Of a stretch of DNA of 64,000 nt, positions 9,613 to 21,100 are shown piece by piece. How positions within the stretch are numbered: the stretch's first letter is position 1; each line of letters opens with the position of its first letter. This stretch comes from Branchiostoma floridae (Eukaryota; Chordata; Leptocardii; Amphioxiformes; Branchiostomatidae), in assembly GCF_000003815.2 (NCBI RefSeq), contig NC_049995.1, positions 16,812,301 through 16,876,300 of the forward strand, in the 5' to 3' direction. A program made the translations under genes and the position numbers. The notes below the pieces were generated by a model. The model was given only the letters and a program-made list of their open reading frames with translations. It was not told where the DNA came from and did no database searches.

Positions 9613-12140
9613 ATGTAAGCATCTGAAGAGGGCTGGAAATACCCAACTGCAAGCTGCAATATGCGGAATAAATGTCGATATTGCACTAAAAAAATACACT
9701 TTCCACGATTAGAAATTTTAGGCTTGAATGATGAATTACAATTCAGCCAATAATAATGTAGTATGACAGGAAAAATTGGCTTCATCCAAATTTTGAAGTA
9801 CTAGTACGTTGTTGTAAAATTTTTGACAACTTGCAATATTGCTGGTTGCGAGAGTGTTTCGAGCCCTCTTTACTATAAAAAGTGTACCACTAAATCTTAG
9901 ACTATTGGTCTTCCCTCAGTGACTGTGACAGTACATTTTTTAGGGAAAAGCGACTGTTTTGGGAAGTTGTGGTTTGGGATAATAATGAGTTAAAGTAAGG
10001 TTTAGATTGTTGCTCAGGTCTTGGTTTTCTCAATGCTTTGTTGTCCGTGAAAAATTGTCAAAGATTACAGCATATGTTGTAAAGGATTTCTATGTTTTAG
10101 ATCAGAATTTGTGCTCTATTTGGTACTTGTGCTACAAGCAGATCCTACGGTTGGATAATATAGTATCATAAGCTGGCTGAAGGAGTATAGCTTGCCTTGG
10201 AGTGTGATTTTATTTATCCCACCGTAGGATCTGCTTGGAGAGTACTACATATACATTTGTACTTGCAGTACATAGCATCATAAGTGTGCAAGCATTTCTT
10301 AGTGTTGGGAAGCTTTGTATAATCGTTGATCTGTAATCCATTGAAGGACAAAGGAAGAAAATGGAGAAAAATTCGTGAAAACTTCTTCCAAGATTTTGAT
10401 AGTCCGCCGTGTTTTAAATACATTGTAGGGTTAGAGAAATCCTGTCCAGTACAGATTAAGGTTCGTAAAGTAACGCACATAATTACCCAAGAATTCAGGT
10501 AGCCTTAACCAGACTTAGTGTAAATAACCAGAGGTATAGTAAGTGAGCTTTCTGAGTAGTGGCAGTGTTATATTGTGCAATGTATGTATCATTTATGATT
10601 AGTCAGATATAGCCAGTTATCAATTGGTTAATGAGGGGAACATGGTTTAATTGAAAATTCCATTTGATGAGTTGAATTCTACATGTAGGTATGGCTGTCT
10701 TTTACTTGTCTTTAATAGGAAACTTTTCTGACAGTATTAAACCATTGTGTTATTAGTCAATAAATGACCAAATGATTGTGAAACGCTAGTTCACAACAGC
10801 CCTACAGCTTTTGCCATGACTTAACAGCTCTACACAGGAATGACAGTCTCTGCCACACAGGGCACATCTGTAATAAGCTGACTCAGGTCTGTTGCAGAGT
10901 TCTTTCCCCAGGATCCGCTTTTCTTCTGCCATGCGCATCAGTCTGGTTTCTCCTGATTTTAGCTGCCTGGATTTTAAACAGCTGGATCTGTCATTTGCAT
11001 TTAGGTCCTCACAGTGCTCTGTGTTCCACCAATATGCCATCTGCTATGATCGTTCAACTCTTTACTCGCGTAAGCTCTTTCTATATATTATGATTGTGGA
11101 TTTTGGCTGCACTGCCGCTGTACCTTATATATCAGAAAAGGTAAAAAAAAGCTTAAAAGATGAGTAGTTAAAACATCGTAATATATTTCAGGTTGCTTGG
11201 TAAATTTTCTTCACTGGATCACTGAGCATTCCTCTTGTTTGCTGCATATCTGTTATTTCCAAAATTAATATTATTTATGCGACAATCATGCTATAGTTAT
11301 CGCTTTTCGGCTGAAATTATGCCTCCCACCTTTTCCTGTTTGTAATATATACTGCTTATTGTATATGTACAAATTATTGATGTATATGACATAAGTTTAT
11401 ATGATTATGGTATGAAAAATGTATATGTTGTCATTGTTGGATATGGTGAGTGGATTCTTGAACATTATAATATAGTGGAATTTTATGTATCATTCTGTTA
11501 ATTATAATGTTGTAAAGGACATACTGTAAGTTATAGTTAGATGCCATCTATATGTATATATGGGAGACTAAGAGTGTTTAAGAGAAAGTAACATTGCGCG
11601 TGTTATGTTCAAGTATTTGATCAAGGTAACATGTAGGTATGCAAAATGTAGCTGTGCAATATGTTGAAATTTATGGGATGGACACTTTGTTTGCATTGTT
11701 ATGTTCTTTGGTGCAATTTTGTGAAGAATTTTCTTTTCTGAGTTGTGACGACTTTGTTGTATATTTTGGGGAACGTCAGCTGTAGTTTTCAGACACAAGA
11801 ATGTTGTTTTTGTCATTATCAGATGACCACTGCATACTGAGGTTTAAACTTAATTGTGTAGCCAAGGAAATGGTCCACAACACAGAAAGTCCTTGAGGTT
11901 ATACTGGTCTTGTGGTGAGATTTGTATATGGCTTTGTGTATGTTGTCAAACAAAAGTCAGTTTCATTTGAAGTCATGAAAAAAGTATTGTTGATATGATG
12001 CTTGTACCTTGGTTAACGTTGTCATAATGTCGATGATATAACATGAAATGTTAATTTAATCAAGAGTCAAGACCCATTCCAAAATTATCATTAATATATA
12101 TATATACAGATACTGTATCTGCAGAATATTGTGATTGGTC
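9613..12140 (+). other. Probable long 3' UTR or intergenic DNA
   Basis: AT-rich, no convincing coding region on +. An inverted match (about 10140-10153, 'CAGATCCTACGGTTGG', and 10220-10235, 'CCGTAGGATCTG') could fold into a hairpin. On the minus strand 10786-11040 is an 84-residue frame with a Cys/His cluster, treated as a doubtful repeat remnant. Confidence 0.4.
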
Positions 12141-12146
12141 AATAAA
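12141..12146 (+). terminator. Polyadenylation signal AATAAA
   Basis: AATAAA followed about 20 bases later by a T/GT-rich stretch. It is the best candidate 3' end for the gene with the terminal exon at 8883-9045. An alternative signal lies at about 10758. Confidence 0.4.
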
Positions 12147-12662
12147 ATTTTATGTAAAATTCAATTTTGTCATGGTGTTGCTTTATTTATTGTTGGGCCT
12201 ATGAAATAAGTGTTGTGTTACATGTATACTGTTTCAGTCCTCAAAAAATAGGGTCAGGTAGAATTTTCTATATTTCATTTTTTAGTGCACAAGGGGAGAA
12301 AATAGCCTCCGATGCATTTTTTGAACGAAGCTGTTTTTAAATTGGGGAGGGGGGCAGGTTGATTTTCGATTTTCAACATTCAATTTCGCTAGGTTCTCTT
12401 ATGCCGGGAAAGCAAGTTAGCCGAGAATGGTAGTTTCACCCATCTCGTTTTCGTTGGGGAAAATTCCTTTCCAAGGCAAACTTCCTTCCTCGGCATTGTC
12501 TTTCCCCACATAAGAAACCTACTAGCCAATGTCGAAAATCGTGAAGACTGCAAAAAAGACTGCAACTGAGGCTAGGAGGGAGACAGCACAGTAAAACTGA
12601 TCTAGGAGAAGGCTATTCAGCACCAAGGGCACAAACAATTTCTGTTTCAGGAATATCGTGGT

Positions 12663-13066
12663 AAGGCCTAGGAAAAAAAATGTTGTGTTTCCTGTTTCCC
12701 TACCTTCCTTAGAAAAACCTGCCGACCCTAGACTTTTTTGGGGGATGGGCAGTGGAGTCACAAAGCTTCCAGTTAGAATTTTCATTCAGTCTGCTTCCTA
12801 TTGAAGTAAAAACAGTCTGCTTGTCCTATCTAATGAAGGATTAATGTATCTATTGTGCACAAAATCAAAGTTTGACATTGAAAGACAAGTGTCCTCATAC
12901 ATTTCAGTTTCCTTTGTTCAACTGTATTGTTACAGTAATATGTATCACTAGATTTTTGGCTAGCCTAAAAAAAATTACAAAAAAAAAAAAAAGATATCCC
13001 CTACCTACCGACCCTAATTTTTTCAGGACTGAAACAGGAAACACAACATTTTTTTCCTAGGCCTAA
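12663..13066. mobile_element. Inverted-repeat element, 35-bp arms
   Basis: The arm starting TAGGCCTAGGAAAAAAAATG at 12663 is repeated inverted and ends CCTAGGCCTA at about 13066. Inner words (GCCGACCCTAGAC / ACCGACCCTAAT) also mirror each other. No coding capacity. A foldback or MITE-like element. Confidence 0.6.
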
Positions 13067-13155
13067 GTGCCTTTTCCAAAGGCACAAGATCAGGAGCACA
13101 ACAGGATTTGAACCCAGGACCTCTTGCTTCTGGGCCAAACACCCTTCAGTTATGC
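13067..13155. repeat. tRNA-like SINE fragment next to inverted-repeat elements
   Basis: It contains GGCACAAGATC and GGATTTGAACCCAGGACCTC, which look like the B-box side of a tRNA-derived SINE. Related words recur at about 33583-33607. Short and degenerate. Confidence 0.35.
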
Positions 13156-13525
13156 CAGGGTTGTAGCCAGCCTGAAATCATTTTCAGTCCCCTCTATTTT
13201 GAATCCGAAAGAACGAGACGTCGAACCAAAGGCATAATGTTCCTAAGGGGATCTGGGGGCATACTCCCCTGAAAAATTTTGAAATCTAGACCCTCTGAAA
13301 CCCAATTTCCTGCATTTCGAGGTGTAGATTTTGTTGGTAGACTAAGCTGTAACAGTTCATCTGTTTTGGTGAAAACTTACACAAGAAGACAATTTTTTAT
13401 ATCTTCACTGACTTCACATGTAGCTTTTTGTCCATTACAGAGGACAGAATGGGCAAAATTTTTTTCTGTCCCCAGCTGCAAAATTCCTTCAAAGGACTGA
13501 AGGACAGGTGCTGGCTACTACCCTG
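13156..13525. mobile_element. hAT-like MITE with 8-bp target duplication
   Basis: Ends CAGGGTTGTAGCCAGCC and GTGCTGGCTACTACCCTG are inverted repeats. The element is flanked on both sides by AGTTATGC (13148-13155 and 13526-13533). An 8-bp duplication with CAGGG ends is the hAT signature (established knowledge). It is 370 bp with no transposase. Related copies lie at 8538-8825 and 15264-15561. Confidence 0.85.
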
Positions 13526-13533
13526 AGTTATGC

Positions 13534-14460
13534 CAAACAAAAATCAATACATTTACACAAAGTCACTGAATAACGATTTGTATTCAGATTTCATAAAGCA
13601 CTGCTCAACAATAAAACATCATCTGCAACTAAAACTAAATAAAGCTCCTTGCTATGAAAAAACAATTCTTTGTTACATCTATAGAATGTCTTAAGTTACC
13701 TATGCCATAGCTATAACACAATACATCAACAATACTGGTAATTTCACTGAACTACTTAATAATCATTTTATGATATGTTAAAGTCCAGAACTTTAAAAAA
13801 TACGAAAAAAAATTGTTAATTGGTCCATTCTCAGAGCCAGAATTATGTTATAAAATCACACTTGGCCTTCAAGAAAAAAAAATTGTAAAAACAATGACAA
13901 TTCTGTAGCAATTAGAGAAGATAGCTTCAATTATGTAGCAAAATCTTTAAAATACAGAATAAAATAGCAAAATCTTTATAATACTTATTACCATTTTGAC
14001 AGTATTCGAAACAAAAGTGCAACTCTTAAGGGCTTAAAACTGCTGATCATCTTATCCATTAAAGGTACAAATTGACTCCTTATGAAAGCTACATTTAAAA
14101 AGATCAAATGCTTTTGTTAAGTTGTTTGGAATCTAATGACTGTAGAATTGATATCAGTCCATTTTCTTCATTGGTTACTTCTCTGCAAGATGACATGGCT
14201 TTTAAAGACTCCCTCCATTGTTACATAATGTGCTTGCTCATTTATTTCTACTATGTGTATCATGGTATCTGCAATGTCTGCAATGAAATACTAGCTGTTA
14301 TTTGTGCAAACTACATTTGTAAAGTCTAGGATGTTGGTCAAAACTAGTCACTGGTTGATGAAAAATTCTATTAACTGTTTACATACGTGACTAATGAACC
14401 TCTTCAACGATAGGATGTTGGAGTTTTCTGTTGCATGACCAGTAATGTCTTCTGTCTGCC
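13534..14460. other. AT-rich intergenic DNA
   Basis: No gene or clear element. Several poly-A/poly-T runs. Confidence 0.4.
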
Positions 14461-14760
14461 TACAACTGTATATAACGGCAAGAAGCAGCAATCGAGTCAG
14501 AAGCTCTGAGGAAGATGTTTGACATCGAAACGTAAGCAGATGAGAGACTGGCCAAGAAAGGCCTTGAACCTGTCTGTAGTGGGCCAGAATCCGCGTGGGC
14601 GCCCCAAGAGGAGATCGGTAGACAATGAAGATCTTAGAAAACTGCAAAAAGCCAACCCCCTTGACAGAAATGGATGGAGGGCAGCAATTAAACCAAAACG
14701 TCTTGGCGACACGTCCAACCTCTGCAAGACAGGGAAGAACGGATGCTAAACTGGATAGTG
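14461..14760 (+). mobile_element. LINE remnant, C-terminal end of a reverse-transcriptase ORF
   Basis: The frame at 14519-14749 reads NPRGRPKRRSVDNEDLRKL and then NPLDRNGWRAAI. This is the typical tail of non-LTR retrotransposon polyproteins (GRPxxRW, DNxxxDL, DRxxWRxxI). The preceding words AGAAGCTC, GAGGAAGATGT and GAAACGTAAGCAG recur at 43320-43370, so a dispersed family is present. Heavily truncated. Confidence 0.6.
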
Positions 14761-15135
14761 AGTGAGTGAGAGAGACATTACTGTAGCCTGAGTACCTCTG
14801 TATCCTCCTATATCCTCCGTAGTGACCGCTGGCTCAATATTTTTACTTTCCGTGGCTAGCAAGCGAAAGTATAGAGTCAGCAGTCACTATGAAGGATGGT
14901 ACTCAGGCTAACATTACTGGTTGTGTAAAAGAAAACTCCAATGTCCTGTGTTCTACCAACCCAATGAAATTATTTTCCAAAGTATAAACTTAAGCCTGTC
15001 ACAGTCTTTCCAATGTTTTTGCAGAATAAAATTTTAGCTTAAATTAACCTCCTTTCTGGCGCCTTACCCTGTAATCAGTACAAAATTTTTAGCTAGAAGG
15101 CTGCCTCAGTAGAAAGAGGGTTAGATGAGAAGTTT

Positions 15136-18100
15136 TTATTCCTTCTTGGTTGCCTTGGTGATCCCTCCAATGATCTTCCTGCGTTGTCGGACCATGTGGA
15201 AATACAACTGGGGAAAAACTGGGGAGAAAAAAAATCAACTTGATGATACAACCTGGTATAGATCAGGGTTGTAGCCAGCACCCATCCTTCAGTCCTTTGA
15301 CGGAATTTTGCAGCTGGGCACTGAAAAATTGTTTTGCCCATTCCGTCCTCTGTGACGGACAAAAGTCGATATGTAAAGATATAAAAAAAACTGTCTCCCT
15401 TGTGTAATTTTTCACCAAAACAGATGCCGTTTAACAGCTTAGTCTAGCAGCAAAATTTACACCTGAAATACAGGAAATAGTGTTTCAGAGGGTCTCTTGG
15501 GCGCTTCATAGGATTCAAAATCGGGGGGACAGAAAATGATTTCAGGCTGGCTACAAGCCTGGTGTAAGCAAGCATTTTCAATCTATTCAATTCTTAGACT
15601 ACCCGGTAACCAATTTGTAATAATCTCACAGAGGGAAAGTCAAAATGAAAGCAACAACAGGCTGGGATACTAAGATAGACTCACATGCTTCCACAGCATT
15701 TTCACTCATTCAAGGGAATAATTGATTTGCAAAAATTTGCATGTGGAAAGACAAAATAAAAACAAGGGATTCTTTCCTTTGGGTTTGAATTAAAGAAAAA
15801 TGAAGCAGGCAAATCCATGAGCAAGAAAATTATATTTGATATGATCCTGGTGCCTTACAGCTAAGTGTATACATAAATACATGTTGAGAGAATTATGCAT
15901 AATCAACAAATACAATAACCAAAAACTTAAACTCGTCTGGTATGATAGCTTACCTGGTATGTACGTGAGCATGATTCCCACCAGGAAGTAGTGGTAGTAG
16001 AAGGAGAAGTTGATCGGGTTGGGCAACTCCAGGGAAAATGCCTTCTGCTCAGCTGCTGGTGTCACTGCACTGTAGATGGCTAGGAGCTCCCCCTGGTGGA
16101 ATAGGAGGCAAGTGCATGACACTTTTGAACACTGAAGTTTGCAGACATTTTGCACATAACCTCAAAAGGCCTCTTTATTCATACAGACAAAAGAGGCATG
16201 TAATTTTCTCAAATTTTTTTTAATTCTTACCAGGCTGGTATATGTACTAATTTACATAGTAATCTGTAGCAATGATTTTTACCCTTGCTGGTTGCTTTGT
16301 TGGCCTCACCAGACTTAAATCTACCTCAAAAGTTACTAAATCTACGTACTATAAACAAGAACGTCATACTTACAGACACACCAATCGGGTACAGTACTAT
16401 GAAAAACGTATATCTGAAAAAAATATGATAACACATTACATTATTGTCATATACACAATATCAAGTTATACTTCATAGCATTGGATAGCACTTCTTTGAC
16501 ATGAGAATTTCAAACTTGAGGATACAATCACATTTGAGTACTTGTCTGAAATCATTAAGCATCTAGAACTTAGTAGAAGCATAAGCCCTGTCATACTGCT
16601 TTTTTTTTTTAGAAAAATTGAGTACCCTAAAAATGATTTATGATGTAAGAACCTAACATAACAATGGAAATGGGTGCCAGCTTTTACATTTTGGCACTGG
16701 GGAAAAAGTAGAATATATGGATGATACACTAATCCTTGTTGTGAATGTGAGAGAGACTCACCTGCACCACTGTAGTATGTAGGGTTTCATGTTGAGCAGA
16801 GCAAAGGTGTAGAAGGAGTGAATGAGTGAGAGAGAGAGAGAGAGAGAGAGAGCCTTACCTGCACCAGATTCAGATTCAGATTCAGCTTTATTCCTGGATG
16901 ACTTGGCATGTATATACACATGAAATACGTCATCAGTAACAGAATCAACTTTAAAACATTAATACATTTACAACATTTAAAATTAGACAGCAATCGGATT
17001 AAGAAAATATACATGACAGAATCAACATTCTTTACCGATCATCTAGCACTTTCGTACAGCAATCGTACAGAGCGGGGTGCAAATGACATCTCATGTCGCT
17101 TCGTTTTACTTCTAGATGCCCTGTATCGGGCTTCCCGACGAAGACTGTACGAACTGTCCTGAGGTGAAGTAAAGAACTCCCTCAGCGGAGAGCTACTGTC
17201 CCGCAGTATGTCTTGTAGAGTCTTCAGCGTCGCTGCGTCCCGTCTGTCTGATAGTGAGGGCAGAGAGTCAGATGGGATACCAATGATTCTAAGACAGCGC
17301 CTCTGCATGGCTTCTAGCTTGTCTGACAGGTGTTTCGGCAGTCCTCCCCACACCGGACTGGCATACTCCAGTAAGGGGCGTAGGAATGTTAGGTAAATCT
17401 GGAGCAAGACATCAGTAGGGAGACCAGCCTTCTTTGCTGCTGCAAGGTAATACACACGTGGACGGGACTTCGTCAACATGAAATGAACGTGTTCATCCCA
17501 GGTAAGGTTGGCAGTGATGTGTACTCCAAGTAGTTTGAAAGACGTAGTCCTCTGAATCACATGTCCGGATATTGTCGGATGAGGAGGGACAGGAATGTTT
17601 ACCTCCTTCCTTGCGCTGATAACCATGTCCATTGTCTTTTTCCCGTTTACCTTGAGAGAGTAGTCCTCCCCCCATTCAACAATGGAGTCAAGTGCCTTCT
17701 GCGTTTGACCAGGAAGTGACGCCATTAGCATTTCAGAGGTTGTCAGATATAAGGTTATACCACTGTAAGATGTAAGGTTTCATGTTGAGCAGTGCGAAGG
17801 TGTAGAAGGAGTGAATGAGTGAGAGAGAAAGAGAGAGAGAGAGAGAGAGCCTTACCTGCACCACTGTAAGATGTAAGGTTTCATGTTGAGCAAGGCGAAG
17901 GTGTAGAAGGAGTGAATGAGTGAGAGAAAGAGAGAGAGAGAGCCTTACCTGCACCACTGTAGTATGTAGGGTTTCATGTTGAGCAGTGCGAAGGTGTAGA
18001 AGGAGTGAATGAGTGAGAGAGAGAGAAAGAGAGAGAGAGAGTCTTACCTGCACCACTGTAGGAAGTAAGGTTTCATGTTGAGCAGTGCAAAGGTGTAGAA

Positions 18101-21100
18101 GGAGTGAATGAGTGAGAGAGAAAGAGAGAGAGAGAGAGAGAGCCTTACCTGCACCACTGTAAGATGTAAGGTTTCATGTTGAGCAAGGCGAAGGTGTAGA
18201 AGGAGTGAATGAGTGAGAGAAAGAGAGAGAGAGAGCCTTACCTGCACCACTGTAAGATGTAAGGTTTCATGTTGAGCAAGGCGAAGGTGTAGAAGGAGTG
18301 AATGAGTGAGAGAAAGAGAGAGAGAGAGCCTTACCTGCACCACTGTAGTATGTAGGGTTTCATGTTGAGCAGTGCGAAGGTGTAGAAGGAGTGAATGAGT
18401 GAGAGAAAGAGAGAGAGAGAGTCTTACCTGCACCACTGTAAGATGTAAGGTTTCATGTTGAGCAGTGCGAAGGTGTAGAAGGAGTGAATGAGTGAGAGAG
18501 AAAGAGAGAGAGAGCCTTACCTGCACCACTGTAGTATGTAGGGTTTCATGTTGAGTAGAGCGAAGGTGTAGAAGGAGTGAATGAGTGAGAGAGAGAAAGA
18601 GAGAGTGAGCCTTACCTGCACCACTGTAGGATGTAGGGTTTCATGTTGAGCAGTGCAAAGGTGTAGAAGGAGTGAATGAGTGAGAGAGAAAGAGAGAGAG
18701 AGAGCCTTACCTGCACCACTGTAAGATGTAGGGTTTCATGTTGAGTAGAGCGAAGGTGTAGAAGGAGTACCGGATGATCTCTGTGATGGTCCAGGCAGCA
18801 ACACATAGGCTCATTCCCAGGCTGGTCTGGGCCTGGGAAAATATACAGAACAGATCTTACATACTGTAGTCCTAAAATGCATGGAACCTAAGCTAGCCTG
18901 CTTGAAGTACTGAACAGGCAGCAACACATAGGCTCATACCCAGACTAGTCTGGGCCTGAATAAAATAATGAACAGGCAGCAATACATAGACCCAGACTGG
19001 TCTTGGCCTGGTAAAATATACAGAATACAATTGTTACATGCACCGCATATGAGGATGAACTGAACAGTATGTCCTACACAACCTAACTAGAACCCAGGCT
19101 ATTAGCTATAGGTCTGCAGAAAGTACAAATCATCTTGAACTATAACCAATAAGAAAGCCCTAGGCAGCCTGCAAGCATATTTTGCATAGTCAGAACTTTT
19201 TTTCAGCTAATAACTATGGACATAGTTTGCTATCACAGCTATACAGTGAAATACAGTAACAAGTAAATGTAGATGAATATTGTTAAGTGACAAAATTCGT
19301 CTTTGTGACAATTTTTGTCAGCATTTTCTATGGGTAACATGCCCCAGATAAAAATTAGCAAATACTTGAGTTTTTACAGACTAACGTTACCTCCTTAAAA
19401 GGATGTGCCACGCCCCAGACCAGGAACACCCGTGAGAAGACCTGGAACGCCGTCAGGAGAACATTGGAGGGGACGATACCCAGCGCCGCGTGCACGATCT
19501 AAACATTACAAGAACACAAGATCTAAACATAAGAAGAGCACATGAAAGGGTTAAATATGGATAACAAACATGCAAGCACCATGAACATAATATTTTCCTA
19601 TTGTTGTAGAGTTGAATATGGCATTAGAAAACAAGAAAGAGCAACAAGAAATGATGATATTGTATTTTGGTGTCAAAGTCAGACAACACATAATAATTTG
19701 ATGATATATTTCTTGCTTATAAAATACCTCCTAGAAACCAAGGGACTGGAATACTTTCAGCATATATAAACTTGGTACTAATACTAGTACTGATCAGAAA
19801 GCAAGTACACTTAATATATACTATTCGGTATTATCAACAACTATTCAACAATGTCTGTAAGTATTTCCCACTCACCTCCAGGATAGCGAGTGACTGGAAC
19901 ACTTTCAGCACCACCTCTACACTGTCATATATCCCTGAGTACATCTGTGGGGGGCTGGGGTTGGTCAGCATGTGTATCAGGTACACATAGAGGACAGCTA
20001 TCCAGCTGTAATGGGATGGTAAAGTAAAAATATCATCGTCATATATCCCTGAGTACATCTGTGGAGGGCTGGGGTTGGTCAGCATGTGTATCAGGTACAC
20101 ATACAGGACTGCTATCCAGCTGTAACAAGGTAAAACACTTTCACTAGTTTCAGCACCACCTCTACACTGTCGTATATCCCTGAGTACATCTGTGGGGGGC
20201 TGGGGTTGGTCAGCATGTGTATCAGGTACACATAGAGGACAGCTATCCAGCTGTAATGGGATGGTAAAGTAAAAATATCATCATCATATATCCCTGAGTA
20301 CATCTGTGGAGGGCTGGGGTTGGTCAGCATGTGTATCAGGTACACATACAGGACTGCTATCCAGCTGTAACAAGGTAAAACACTTTCACTAGTTTCAGCA
20401 CCACCTCTACACTGTCGTATATCCCTGAGTACAGCTGTGGGGGGCTGGGGTTGGTCAGCATGTGTATCAGGTACACATATAGTACTGCTATCCATCTGTA
20501 GGGCAAAACAAATGTAAAATGTCTATGTTGAACAACCCTTGACGCAATGTGCCGTGAGGTACTTTGTCTGGTACTGTGTAGAAGTGGAACCCTGACTATG
20601 TACACACAAAGGTGAGGGTATCGGCTGTAGTGCTAGTGGCTTGCACAAATGTGTGGCCCAGGGGCTACAAAAATGGAGATGGGCACCACCCCATTAGTAA
20701 CCATCTGTTTTAGACCTACAGGTAACTGAAGTAGCTTCCATGATTTTGAATTCTTGGCCTGATTAAATCTCACTTACAGCGGTCCGCCCAACATCCGCCA
20801 GCCAATTACAGTCCGGGACAGCAGAGTTTGTGTTACACATACACAGACTAGGGAACTCTTAGCTTTTAACAATAGTTTTATCTTATGGTTTACTCAGTAG
20901 GAATTTTGACACTGGCTTATCAATTATCTGCCTTGAGCATTTTGTTGAAATATATCTAAAGACTTTAGGCCAACAAGATAAAAGATCACAAAAGAGTGAC
21001 TTAAATATACAAGTGATTTTATCAACAGGATTAAATATACATTTGAGTCTGCTGTGTCCCAGTATTGAGGACATCCTTACTAGTACGCACACCCCACAAT

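Noticed and set aside
10786-11040. 84-residue minus frame with CALCGRDC and H..C near its end
   Set aside because: It resembles the zinc-knuckle tail of LINE-type ORFs but is too short and isolated to call as a gene or a defined element.
16751-18770. CRISPR-like regular repeats
   Set aside because: Units are exon copies with CT-rich linkers in an intron of a eukaryotic gene; no unique spacers and no cas genes.
17733-18806. Minus frames rich in [14 protein letters not shown] repeats
   Set aside because: They are shifted-frame translations of the exon-4 copy array and its CT tracts, not a repeat protein.
19834-20605. Minus frames with repeated [13 protein letters not shown] as a repeat protein
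   Set aside because: Each repeat is a copy of HACD exon 2 with its acceptor; the linking residues come from intron DNA.
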